Below, piece by piece: positions 55,345 to 64,000 of a stretch of 64,000 nucleotides of DNA (position 1 is its first letter; every line of letters begins with the position of its first letter). The notes beneath the pieces are model-generated. The model made no database searches. It was not told where the DNA came from and saw nothing but the letters and a program-made list of their open reading frames with translations. Made by a program: the position numbers and the translations under genes. The DNA comes from Sulfuriferula sp. (lineage in GTDB: Bacteria; Pseudomonadota; Gammaproteobacteria; Burkholderiales; Sulfuriferulaceae). The stretch covers positions 62,001-126,000 of the forward strand of contig JARLJL010000020.1 in the NCBI GenBank assembly GCA_031291235.1. The letters are read 5' to 3'.

Positions 55345-56235
55345 ATGTCCAAAAAACATCCTGTGATTGCTGTAACCGGTTCGTCCGGTGCAGGTACAAC
55401 GACGGTTAAACGCGCTTTCGAGCATATTTTCCGTCGGGAAAATATCAATGCCGCCGTGATCGAAGGCGACAGCTTCCACAGTTTATCGCGTACGGAATTC
55501 AAGGTTAAAGTGAGCAAGGCAGAAGAGGCCGGCAATAAGCATTTTAGTCATTTCGGTCCCGAAGCCAATCATTTCGACAAGCTGGAAGCCTTGTTCAAAA
55601 GTTACGGCAAGGACGGCAAGGGCAAGAAACGTTATTACATTCACAGCGATGAAGAAGCTGCCTTTCATAACAAGCGTCTGAATCTGAAATTGTCTGCGGG
55701 CGAGTTTACGCCCTGGGAAGAGGTACCCGCCGATACCGATCTGCTGTTCTACGAAGGGCTGCACGGCCTGGTGGTGGACGGCAAGGTGGATGTGGCCAAG
55801 CATGTGGATCTGGGCGTGGGCGTCGTGCCGGTCGTCAACCTGGAGTGGATCCAGAAGATTCATCGCGATGCAGCTGAGCGCGGCTATTCGGCTGAAGTGA
55901 TCGTGGATACCATCATGCGTCGCATGCCCGATTACGTGAATTACATTACACCGCAGTTTTCGCGCACGCATGTCAATTTCCAGCGCGTGCCTACGGTGGA
56001 TACTTCCAATCCGTTTATTTCGCGCGATATCCCTACGCCGGATGAAAGCCTGGTGATTGTGCGTTTCAGCGATCGCAAGGGTGTGGATTTCCCTTATCTG
56101 ATCAACATGATTCCTAATTCGTTCATGTCGCGTTCCAATACGCTGGTCGTGCCGGGTGCGAAAATGGGTTATGCCATGGAACTGATTCTGGGCCCGATGA
56201 TAGAACAGATGATCGCAGCGAAAAAGAAAGCGTAA
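55345..56235 (+). CDS. prkB: Phosphoribulokinase (bacterial class)
   Basis: Calvin-cycle kinase making ribulose-1,5-bisphosphate from ribulose-5-phosphate and ATP. The 296-residue product has the P-loop GSSGAGTTTV near 12-21, EGDSFHSLSRTEF, the SHFGPEANHFDKLEALF segment and LLFYEGLHGLVVDG with the catalytic acidic residues. Length and the octameric class I pattern distinguish it from uridine kinase and plant-type enzymes. No rubisco genes are nearby, so the cycle is dispersed, as in many autotrophic Nitrosomonadales. It is the main evidence in this window for an autotrophic life. Confidence 0.93.
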   Translation: MSKKHPVIAVTGSSGAGTTTVKRAFEHIFRRENINAAVIEGDSFHSLSRTEFKVKVSKAEEAGNKHFSHFGPEANHFDKLEALFKSYGKDGKGKKRYYIHSDEEAAFHNKRLNLKLSAGEFTPWEEVPADTDLLFYEGLHGLVVDGKVDVAKHVDLGVGVVPVVNLEWIQKIHRDAAERGYSAEVIVDTIMRRMPDYVNYITPQFSRTHVNFQRVPTVDTSNPFISRDIPTPDESLVIVRFSDRKGVDFPYLINMIPNSFMSRSNTLVVPGAKMGYAMELILGPMIEQMIAAKKKA

Positions 56236-56251
56236 TCGCTTGATGTTATGT

Positions 56252-56279
56252 AAAAAAGCCGGGCTTTCCCGGCTTTTTT
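56252..56279. terminator. Bidirectional intrinsic terminator after prk
   Basis: Stem AAAAAAGCCGGG/CCCGGCTTTTTT with CTTT loop. The A and T runs suit termination in both directions, between prk and the convergent SCP2-like gene. Confidence 0.9.
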
Positions 56280-56294
56280 ATTGTCCGGTTGCTA

Positions 56295-56690
56295 TCACAG
56301 AAAAGTGAAAAACTTGAGGAACGGCCCGGCCAGTAAAGGCTGGCGGATCATTTTGCGATAATCCCCTGCGACAAACTGCAATTGACGGCTGGCGACAGCA
56401 ACGCCCAGACCGGTAATACCGGGCCCGTTGCCGCGCCATTTTGCCCATTGTTCGGGTTTTGCGCGCAAATCCCATTCGGCCACAGGGCAGCTATCGGCTG
56501 CGTAAGGTTGCGTATGGGTGATGAGGCCTTGGGTGATTTCCAGTATGACTTCCGGCACCGGGTAATCGAGATAGCCGAAAGCGATCACTGAATCGAAATT
56601 GGCAGCAGCCAACTGATCGACCATCTCCGTGTTGTTGTTCCATTTGTTCGAGAAGCGTTTTGCCCATGCTTCAGAAAATAAGTCTTCCAT
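56295..56690 (-). CDS. SCP2-like small protein of unknown function
   Basis: Soluble protein of 131 residues, starting MEDLFSEAWAKRFSNKWN. It has VIAFGYLDYPVPEVILEI, AEWDLRAKPEQWAKW, LQFVAGDYRKMIRQPLLAGP and ends FLKFFTFL. The last blocks resemble sterol-carrier-protein-2 domains, which bind lipids or acyl groups in a hydrophobic tunnel. It is not the same as UbiJ at 35060, which has a similar fold and a coiled-coil tail. The gene is alone between prk and a spermidine-synthase-like gene, and I cannot name a partner or pathway. Confidence 0.65.
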   Translation of the reverse strand: MEDLFSEAWAKRFSNKWNNNTEMVDQLAAANFDSVIAFGYLDYPVPEVILEITQGLITHTQPYAADSCPVAEWDLRAKPEQWAKWRGNGPGITGLGVAVASRQLQFVAGDYRKMIRQPLLAGPFLKFFTFL

Positions 56691-56773
56691 ACCATCTCCT
56701 ATAAATTTATGTTTTTATTATTATTTGCGAATAAATATAGCAGAATTCGCAGCTTGTGTGTGTTTGCGGCTGC

Positions 56774-57550
56774 CTAATCGAAGAAATCGGCGTTGCCGGT
56801 CGTATGTTTGAGTCGATCCAGGAAGCGCACGAAGGGTAAACCCAGTTTGTCTTCCAGCTGCCGTGCGCGATACTGTAATAGTTGCCAGGATTGCGTTGCC
56901 GGCCGTTCAGTGAATGCGAGGACGATGACATTGCCGCGTTTCTCTGCTGGCAGGCATACGATGCGCTGATCGAAGACTTCGGTGAGGCGCTGCAGATAGA
57001 TGTCGAACTTGGGATCGCTGCCCCACAAATTAACCGATAATACGCCAGCTGGTGAGAGTGCTTGCAGACAGCGGCTGTAGAAATCTTCGCTGGCCAGCGC
57101 TTCGACCTGAAAGCCGGCATCAAAACCGTCGAGTAATATGCAGTCCCAGCCTTCCTGGTCCACGATAAACTGTGCTGCATCCGCTTGCACGATACGTAAA
57201 TGCTCGTCATCGTCAGGTACGAAGAAGAACTGGCGTGCGGCCTGGATCACCTTGGGATTGATTTCGATCGCAGTGAGCTGCATGGCTGGATACTGGTGGT
57301 ACAGGAATTTCGTCAACGAACCGCCGCCCAGCCCGATCAGCATGGCATTGGCAGGCGTGCCGGTGAACAGCAGAAATCCCAGCATGGCTTGCGTATAGGT
57401 CAATTCCAGTGCGTTGGGCGCAGCCAGCTTCATCGCCGATTGCACCGTGTCGTTGCCAAGATGCAGGTAACGTATGCCGTTTTGTTCGCTGATTTCAACG
57501 GTGTCGAGATCGGATACCGCTTTGTGTATACGGCGTTTGAAGAATCGCAT
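56774..57550 (-). CDS. Spermidine synthase-like methyltransferase-fold protein
   Basis: Soluble protein of 258 residues with the aminopropyltransferase fold. It has ANAMLIGLGGGSLTKFLYHQ (the glycine-rich nucleotide loop), AIEINPKVIQAARQFF, IVQADAAQFI and DCILLDGFDAGFQ, in the usual order. The polyamine-pocket tyrosines are not certain, and the N-terminal beta domain is short, so a true spermidine synthase activity is not shown. Many single-domain relatives in proteobacteria are of unknown role. It is divergent from proS, with 89 bases between them. Confidence 0.75.
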   Translation of the reverse strand: MRFFKRRIHKAVSDLDTVEISEQNGIRYLHLGNDTVQSAMKLAAPNALELTYTQAMLGFLLFTGTPANAMLIGLGGGSLTKFLYHQYPAMQLTAIEINPKVIQAARQFFFVPDDDEHLRIVQADAAQFIVDQEGWDCILLDGFDAGFQVEALASEDFYSRCLQALSPAGVLSVNLWGSDPKFDIYLQRLTEVFDQRIVCLPAEKRGNVIVLAFTERPATQSWQLLQYRARQLEDKLGLPFVRFLDRLKHTTGNADFFD

Positions 57551-57639
57551 CAGGGTGCTTTCATATTGAATCCGCCAAGTCTAATCACGGTTTCTAGGTT
57601 AAAATTAGCTATTTTACGAATAACTGGACAGTTTATACC

Positions 57640-59340
57640 ATGCGCGTTTCACAATTTTTTCTTTCCACGCTTAAGGAAGCGCCTGCCGAGGCTGAATTAA
57701 TCAGCCACCGTTTAATGTTGCGGGCGGGTTTTATCAAGCGGCTGGGCTCGGGTCTGTATACCTGGATGCCGTTGGGTTTGCGGGTGTTGCGCAAGGTGGA
57801 AGCGATCGTGCGCGACGAAATGAATCGGGCCGGCGCCATGGAGTTGCTGATGCCGGCAGTGCAGCCTGCCGAATTGTGGCAGGAAACCGGACGCTGGGAA
57901 GTATTCGGCCCGCAAATGCTGAAAATTACCGATCGGCATCAGCGCGATTTCTGTTTTGGCCCAACCCATGAAGAAGTGATTACCGATATTGCGCGTCGCG
58001 AAATCAAGAGCTATCGCCAGTTGCCGCTTAACTTTTACCAGATACAGACCAAATTCCGCGATGAAATCCGGCCACGTTTCGGCGTGATGCGCGCGCGTGA
58101 ATTCATGATGAAGGACGCTTATTCCTTCCATGCCGATTTCGCCAGTCTGGAGCAGACCTATCAGACCATGTATGCGGCGTATAGCCGCGTGTTCACCCGG
58201 CTTGGCCTGCAGTTTCGTGCAGTGGCGGCGGATACCGGCGCGATCGGCGGTTCCGGATCGCACGAATTTCACGTCCTGGCGGATTCCGGCGAAGACGCGA
58301 TCGCGTACTGCCCCGATTCCGATTATGCAGCCAACGTCGAGCTGGCCGAGGCGGTGATGCCGGACGACGTTCGTGGGGCTGCCGGCATGCCGCTGACGCA
58401 GGTGCCGACCCCTGGTAAACACAGCATAGACGATGTAGCCGCCTTGCTGGATATCGCGCCGGCACGCATGGTTAAAACCCTGATTGTTGAAAGCGAACAT
58501 GGCGCTGTTGCGTTGCTGCTGCGCGGCGATCATCAGTTGAATGAGGTCAAGGCCGCCAAGCTGATAGGTCAGGAAATACGTTTTGCCAGCGATATCGTGG
58601 TGCGCGAAGTGGCCGGCTGTGCGCCGGGATCGATTGGTCCGGTAGGTTTGAACATTCGGGTGATCGCGGATCGCAGCGTCGCCATGATGAGCGATTTCGT
58701 TTGCGGTGCGAATGCCGACGGCTATCACCTGAGCGGCGTGAATTTCGGCCGCGATTTGCCGGAACCCGAAGTGGCGGACATCCGCAATGCGGTTGCCGGT
58801 GACCCGAGTCCCGACGGGAAAGGCGTGCTGGCGATTTGCCGCGGCATAGAAGTGGGCCACATCTTCCAGTTACGTACCAAGTATTCGGAGGCGATGGCAT
58901 GCCAGTATCTGGATGAAAACGGCAAATCCCAGGTGGCGGAAATGGGCTGCTACGGCATAGGTGTGTCGCGTATCGTGGCTGCCGCCATAGAGCAGAATTT
59001 CGATGCGCGCGGCATGACCCTGCCTGCAGCGCTCGCGCCTTTCGCTGTGGTTATTGTGCCGGTTGGCTACCAGAAGAGTGAAGTTGTGCGCGAAGCTGCC
59101 GATAAACTGTATAACGAATTGCTGGCGTCTGGCGTGGAAGTGCTGCTGGACGATCGCAATGAACGTCCCGGCGTGATGTTTGCCGATATGGAGCTGATAG
59201 GCGTGCCGCATCGCGTGGTGATTGGCGAACGCGGCTTGAAAGATGCTATAGTGGAATATCAGGGACGCACCGATGCAGCGGCGACCAATGTGCCGATTAC
59301 TGAAATTAACGCATTTTTAATCAATGTATTGGGTAAATGA
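57640..59340 (+). CDS. proS: Prolyl-tRNA synthetase (bacterial type)
   Basis: Class II synthetase of 566 residues. Motif 2 lies in [23 protein letters not shown] (quoted in part: [17 protein letters not shown]), and motif 3 in [19 protein letters not shown]. The insertion editing domain (near 225-390, with [18 protein letters not shown]) marks the bacterial type that clears Ala-tRNAPro. The anticodon-binding domain follows from about 465 with [14 protein letters not shown]. It overlaps the next gene by four bases (ATGA). Confidence 0.96.
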   Translation: MRVSQFFLSTLKEAPAEAELISHRLMLRAGFIKRLGSGLYTWMPLGLRVLRKVEAIVRDEMNRAGAMELLMPAVQPAELWQETGRWEVFGPQMLKITDRHQRDFCFGPTHEEVITDIARREIKSYRQLPLNFYQIQTKFRDEIRPRFGVMRAREFMMKDAYSFHADFASLEQTYQTMYAAYSRVFTRLGLQFRAVAADTGAIGGSGSHEFHVLADSGEDAIAYCPDSDYAANVELAEAVMPDDVRGAAGMPLTQVPTPGKHSIDDVAALLDIAPARMVKTLIVESEHGAVALLLRGDHQLNEVKAAKLIGQEIRFASDIVVREVAGCAPGSIGPVGLNIRVIADRSVAMMSDFVCGANADGYHLSGVNFGRDLPEPEVADIRNAVAGDPSPDGKGVLAICRGIEVGHIFQLRTKYSEAMACQYLDENGKSQVAEMGCYGIGVSRIVAAAIEQNFDARGMTLPAALAPFAVVIVPVGYQKSEVVREAADKLYNELLASGVEVLLDDRNERPGVMFADMELIGVPHRVVIGERGLKDAIVEYQGRTDAAATNVPITEINAFLINVLGK

Positions 59341-59984
59341 CATTTAACCTGTTCAGATCAGGCTGGCTGCTTTTGGCGTTATGCGCTGCAGTCGGCAACG
59401 CACAAGCCGGCAATCAGCTCTATGAGCCGATGTCGGCAAGCGTGCGCGCGTCTTTGAGCAAGGCAGTGTCGGATACGCCGGTAACGAACGTCAGTTTCCT
59501 GAATAATGCCGAAGGGCAAGCCTGGCTGGTCGAAATGTCGAAACGTTTGGCCAAGCGCATGCCTGACCCCGAACAGCGCATCGATTTTCTCAGTACGGTA
59601 CGTTATGAGGCGATACGTGCCGGGCTGGATCCGGAAATGGTGCTGGGTTTGATAGAAGTCGAGTCGGGTTTCAAGAAATACGCCGTGTCCAGTGTGGCTG
59701 CCCGCGGTTATATGCAGGTGATGCCGTTCTGGGTCAAGGTTGTCGGTACGCCGGATCAGGATCTGTTTCATTTGCGTACCAATTTGCGCTATGGCTGCAA
59801 TATTTTGCGCCTGTATCTGGATATGGAGAAAGGCGATCTGTACCGTGCTCTGGGGCGGTATAACGGCAGCCTGGGCAAACCGGAATATCCCACGATGGTG
59901 GTCAGTGCCTGGAAACGGCACTGGTCCTATACGCCTAATACGCAGACCGTACAGGCAAGCGTCGTGAAGGTCGCTGGGAACTGA
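59337..59984 (+). CDS. Lytic transglycosylase, SLT domain
   Basis: Exported murein lytic transglycosylase of 215 residues with a signal peptide ([16 protein letters not shown]). The SLT domain has the catalytic Glu in [20 protein letters not shown], then [15 protein letters not shown] and the substrate-groove block [15 protein letters not shown]. It is of the small, soluble Slt/MltE-like type. It is coupled to proS by the ATGA overlap, which is a recurrent betaproteobacterial arrangement. It converges with proB, with 12 bases between stops. Confidence 0.9.
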   Translation: MTFNLFRSGWLLLALCAAVGNAQAGNQLYEPMSASVRASLSKAVSDTPVTNVSFLNNAEGQAWLVEMSKRLAKRMPDPEQRIDFLSTVRYEAIRAGLDPEMVLGLIEVESGFKKYAVSSVAARGYMQVMPFWVKVVGTPDQDLFHLRTNLRYGCNILRLYLDMEKGDLYRALGRYNGSLGKPEYPTMVVSAWKRHWSYTPNTQTVQASVVKVAGN

Positions 59985-59996
59985 AGTCCGGCCGGA

Positions 59997-61121
59997 TCAG
60001 GAAGACAGGGCTACCAGATTGTCCCGGTGTATCAGCTCGGCTTCATCTATATAGCCTAATGTCGTTTCAATCTGGCTGGTAGGCAGGCCGATAATGCGCC
60101 GTGCCTCGTTGGCCGCATAATTGACCAGACCGCGGGCGATCAGTTTGCCCTCTGCGGTGATGCAGGCAACGACTTCGCCGCGTGCAAAATCCCCCTCAAC
60201 TGCAGTGACGCCTATCGGCAGCAGACTTTTGCCGTCGATGGACAGTGCTTTGGCGGCGCCCGCATCGACGATCAGTTTGCCGCGTACTTGTAAGTGATCG
60301 GCCAGCCAGGTTTTGCGGGCAGACAGCGGCGTGCTGGCGGCTATGAGCTGGGTACCTATGGCTTCGCCCTGGGCGAGGCGGATAAGCACGTTATCTTCGC
60401 GTCCTGATGCAATAATGGTATGTGCGCCGCTGTGTGCCGCACGTTTTGCGGCGAGTATTTTGGTGAGCATGCCGCCGCGGCTGATGCCGCTACCGGCGCC
60501 GCCGGCCATTTGTTCCAAAGTCAGATCGCCCGCCTGCGCCTGGGAGACCAGCGTCGCATCCGGATGCTGGCGCGGGTCGGCAGTATAAAGTCCGGCCTGA
60601 TCGGTGAGGATAACGAGCACATCGGCTTCGATCAGATTGGCAACCAGCGCGCCTAGCGTATCGTTATCGCCAAAACGGATTTCTTCGGTAACCACGGTGT
60701 CGTTCTCGTTGATGATGGGAACGACCTTGAGTTTCAGCAGTGTCCTCAATGTCGACAAGGCGTTGAGATAGCGAGTGCGATCAGCCAGGTCTTCGTGCGT
60801 GAGCAATACCTGCGCAGTGTGAATGCGGTGTTGGCGGAAGCTGGTTTCATAGGCCTGGACCAGCCCCATTTGTCCTACTGCGGCAGCGGCCTGCAGTTCA
60901 TGGATGCTGCTGGGGCGCTGAGCCCAACCCAAGCGCTGCATGCCTTCGGCGACAGCGCCGCTGGAAACCAATACGACTTCCTTGCCCATTTCCATCAGTT
61001 GCGCGATTTGATAAGACCATTTGGCCAGCGCTGCGTGGTCGAGACCGCGCCCGTCATTGGTGACGATTGCGCTGCCAACTTTGATGACGATGCGCTGGGC
61101 TGTATGCAGGGCCGATTCCAT
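59997..61121 (-). CDS. proB: Glutamate 5-kinase
   Basis: First enzyme of proline synthesis, phosphorylating glutamate and inhibited by proline in relatives. The 374-residue product has the amino acid kinase domain ([68 protein letters not shown]) and a C-terminal PUA domain from about 280. It begins five bases after the obgE stop and closes the rplU-rpmA-obgE-proB run. Confidence 0.95.
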   Translation of the reverse strand: MESALHTAQRIVIKVGSAIVTNDGRGLDHAALAKWSYQIAQLMEMGKEVVLVSSGAVAEGMQRLGWAQRPSSIHELQAAAAVGQMGLVQAYETSFRQHRIHTAQVLLTHEDLADRTRYLNALSTLRTLLKLKVVPIINENDTVVTEEIRFGDNDTLGALVANLIEADVLVILTDQAGLYTADPRQHPDATLVSQAQAGDLTLEQMAGGAGSGISRGGMLTKILAAKRAAHSGAHTIIASGREDNVLIRLAQGEAIGTQLIAASTPLSARKTWLADHLQVRGKLIVDAGAAKALSIDGKSLLPIGVTAVEGDFARGEVVACITAEGKLIARGLVNYAANEARRIIGLPTSQIETTLGYIDEAELIHRDNLVALSS

Positions 61122-61126
61122 GGGCG

Positions 61127-62280
<1,154 letters not shown>

Positions 62281-62299
62281 GAGTGTGTTGCCGGTGTGC

Positions 62300-62560
62300 T
62301 TAAGCCGCAGGAACGATATTGATCATTTTGCGTTTAAGTGCACCCTTGATCACGAATTGCACAGTACCATTTACGGTTGCGAACAATGTGTGATCTTTGC
62401 CCATGCCGACGTTATCGCCAGCGTGGAATTGGGTGCCGCGTTGGCGAACAATGATGTTGCCTGCGAGTACTTCCTGGCCGCCGTAGCGTTTGACACCAAG
62501 TCGTTTCGAATGTGAGTCGCGGCCGTTACGTGAACTACCGCCTGCTTTTTTATGTGCCAT
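62300..62560 (-). CDS. rpmA: 50S ribosomal protein L27
   Basis: Large-subunit protein of 86 residues whose N-terminus reaches the peptidyl-transferase centre. It starts [20 protein letters not shown] and has [20 protein letters not shown] and [17 protein letters not shown]. The N-terminus has no cleavage extension of the Firmicutes type. It follows rplU after 14 bases. Confidence 0.97.
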   Translation of the reverse strand: MAHKKAGGSSRNGRDSHSKRLGVKRYGGQEVLAGNIIVRQRGTQFHAGDNVGMGKDHTLFATVNGTVQFVIKGALKRKMINIVPAA

Positions 62561-62574
62561 GGTTTATCTCCTTA

Positions 62575-62886
62575 TTAAGCCGAAATGCCGCTGATCTGGA
62601 TTTCAGTGTAATTTTGACGATGCCCTTGATGCTTTTGGTAGTGCTTGCGACGACGCATTTTAAAGATTTTAACTTTGTCGTGACGACCGTGAGACACAAC
62701 AGTGGCTGTGACCTTTGCGCCGTTAACAAGCGGTGCGCCGACCTTGATATCGTCGCCATTGGCAACCATAAATACCTGGTCCAACACAATTTCGCTGCCA
62801 ACGTCCGCGGTGATCTGTTCTACTTTAATTTTTTCGCCAGCGACGACGCGATACTGCTTGCCGCCGGTTTTTATGACCGCATACAT
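62575..62886 (-). CDS. rplU: 50S ribosomal protein L21
   Basis: Large-subunit protein of 103 residues, binding 23S rRNA. It starts [20 protein letters not shown] at the ATG at 62884-62886, and has [20 protein letters not shown] and [21 protein letters not shown] frame adding four residues (to 62898) is less usual. It is the first gene of the operon and is divergent from ispB. Confidence 0.97.
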   Translation of the reverse strand: MYAVIKTGGKQYRVVAGEKIKVEQITADVGSEIVLDQVFMVANGDDIKVGAPLVNGAKVTATVVSHGRHDKVKIFKMRRRKHYQKHQGHRQNYTEIQISGISA

Positions 62887-62924
62887 GGTGAGCTCCAAAC
62901 TTCTAAACTAGAGGGAAGAGCGGA

Positions 62925-62953
62925 ATTATAAAGAAATCAACAGTAAAGGTCAA
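62925..62953 (-). promoter_or_regulatory. Promoter of the rplU operon
   Basis: On the minus strand TTGACC (62948-62953) and a perfect TATAAT (62925-62930) are 17 bases apart, with the start about 30 bases before the rplU ATG. Confidence 0.75.
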
Positions 62954-62986
62954 ACCTTTGTTTGCGAGTTGTTGATATAAAGTACC

Positions 62987-63016
62987 TTGACATAAAGCAC
63001 CTTGCCTACCTACTAT
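62987..63016 (+). promoter_or_regulatory. Candidate promoter of ispB
   Basis: A perfect TTGACA (62987-62992) and TACTAT (63011-63016) are 18 bases apart. The -35 region lies in a 13-base imperfect direct repeat, ATAAAGTACCTTG at about 62976 and ATAAAGCACCTTG at about 62992, whose role is unknown. Confidence 0.55.
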
Positions 63017-63046
63017 TGGATAATTTTTGATAAGCGGTTAGTGATA

Positions 63047-64000
63047 ATGCAGGCAATTCAAGCGTTTTTGGCAGCAGATATGCAACGTGTTGATGAAGTG
63101 ATCCGTGCGCGGTTACATTCCGAAGTTGCTTTGGTCAGTCAGGTTTCAGAGTATATCATTGCCAGCGGCGGCAAACGTTTGCGTCCTGCGCTGGTACTGT
63201 TGTCCGCAGGTGCGCTGAATTACCGCGGCGCGCATCATCACGAACTGGCGGCTGTGGTCGAGTTCATACATACCGCTACCTTGTTGCATGACGATGTGGT
63301 GGATGAATCCGCTTTGCGCCGTGGACGTGAGACGGCGAATGCCTTGTTCGGCAATGCGGCAAGTGTGCTGGTTGGCGATTTTCTGTATTCGCGCGCTTTT
63401 CAGATGATGGTAGGCGTCGGGCAGATGAAGGTGATGGAGGTTTTGTCCGATGCGACCAATGTTATTGCTGAAGGCGAAGTATTGCAGTTGATGAATTGCA
63501 ACGATGCCGACATCAGCGAAGACGATTATTTGCGTGTGATTCGTTATAAAACGGCAAAGCTGTTTGAAGCGGCCGTGCGTCTGGGAGCGATACTGGGCGG
63601 TGCGGATGCGGCTACCGAGACGGCGATGGCGCATTACGGCATGCATTTGGGAACGGCTTTTCAACTGATCGACGATGTGCTCGATTATTCCGGCGATCAT
63701 GCGGAGATTGGCAAGAATGTCGGCGACGATCTGGCCGAAGGCAAACCGACCCTGCCATTATTATATTTGCTCAAAAACGGCACGGCGGAACAGGCGCAGA
63801 TGGTGCGGCACGCTATCGAAAATGGCGGTCTTGAGGTGTTTGATCCGATACTGGCTGCCATACAGGCTGGCGGTGCGCTGGATTACACCCGTGCCCAGGC
63901 GCAACGGGAAGTGGCGCTGGCAATTGCTGCATTGAGCGTTCTGCCGGATACGCCGTATAAACAAAATATGATCAGTCTGGCCGAGTTTGCCGTAAACCGG
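63047..64000 (+). CDS. ispB: Polyprenyl (octaprenyl) diphosphate synthase (3' end off window)
   Basis: Makes the side chain of ubiquinone by adding isopentenyl units to farnesyl diphosphate. The frame from ATG 63047 (MQAIQAFLAADMQRVDEV) is open to the window edge, 318 codons. It shows GGKRLRPALVLLSAGAL, the first Asp-rich motif LLHDDVVDESALRRG and the second in FQLIDDVLDYSGD. The visible end (EFAVNR) suggests only a few residues are missing. Chain length is assigned from family and position beside rplU, not from sequence. It works with the ubiE-ubiJ-ubiB genes elsewhere in the window. Confidence 0.93.
   Translation, partial: MQAIQAFLAADMQRVDEVIRARLHSEVALVSQVSEYIIASGGKRLRPALVLLSAGALNYRGAHHHELAAVVEFIHTATLLHDDVVDESALRRGRETANALFGNAASVLVGDFLYSRAFQMMVGVGQMKVMEVLSDATNVIAEGEVLQLMNCNDADISEDDYLRVIRYKTAKLFEAAVRLGAILGGADAATETAMAHYGMHLGTAFQLIDDVLDYSGDHAEIGKNVGDDLAEGKPTLPLLYLLKNGTAEQAQMVRHAIENGGLEVFDPILAAIQAGGALDYTRAQAQREVALAIAALSVLPDTPYKQNMISLAEFAVNR

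Noticed and set aside
55345-56235. Uridine kinase as an alternative for the P-loop kinase
   Set aside because: The segments SHFGPEANHFDKLEAL and YEGLHGLVVDG, and the length of 296 residues, fit bacterial phosphoribulokinase instead.

Overview
The window reads as one chromosomal segment of a Gram-negative betaproteobacterium, most likely an autotrophic member of the Nitrosomonadales (Gallionellaceae/Sulfuricellaceae type). This is inferred from gene content and order: mutL-amiC-tsaE, pyrG-kdsA-eno-ftsB, a zipA-like gene next to ligA, ubiE-ubiJ-ubiB, rpsP-rimM-trmD-rplS and rplU-rpmA-obgE-proB, together with a Calvin-cycle phosphoribulokinase. No rRNA, tRNA, CRISPR array, prophage or insertion sequence was recognised. 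No gene-free stretch exceeds about 300 bases.

Region by region. 1-5358 is housekeeping: mutL (cut by the left edge), amiC, tsaE, queG and murI. 5358-6166 is an MntA/HepT toxin-antitoxin module whose toxin gene carries an in-frame amber codon. 6174-27611 is a large surface-polysaccharide (O-antigen type) locus. It opens with a CDP-3,6-dideoxyhexose pathway (rfbF, rfbG, rfbH, an RmlC-like epimerase and an abequose/paratose-synthase-like reductase). An EPS-associated MarR-type regulator with a clear palindrome follows, then GDP-fucose genes (gmd, fcl). A second rfbF leads a C-methyl branched-sugar set. The Wzm/Wzt ABC exporter, a trimeric acyltransferase, several GT2 and GT4 glycosyltransferases and a small phosphoglycosyl transferase complete it. 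The middle of the locus (about 12.0-25.7 kb) is visibly more AT-rich than its flanks, so the locus looks mosaic.

27722-32303 holds ovoA (ovothiol synthase with fused methyltransferase), a second and intact MNT/HEPN pair, a PatB/MalY-type C-S lyase that may supply the OvoB step, and a RelB/RelE pair. From 32403 to the right edge the DNA is core genome: a DMT exporter, ubiquinone genes, the small SRP RNA, nucleotide, Kdo and glycolysis genes, cell division (ftsB, zipA-like), ligA, galU, glnD, map, ribosomal and tRNA-modification genes, holA-lptE-leuS, prk, proS, a lytic transglycosylase, proB-obgE-rpmA-rplU and a divergent ispB that lacks only its last few codons.

The parts connect. galU and kdsA feed LPS sugar supply, lptE moves LPS, and the 6-27 kb locus builds and exports a polymer predicted to contain a 3,6-dideoxyhexose, fucose or a relative, and a C-methyl sugar. 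The points most worth a second look are the amber-interrupted HepT, the split ovoA/PatB pair around a TA module, the two-branch CDP-sugar chemistry without a visible E3 reductase, and the operator-like palindrome in front of the regulator.
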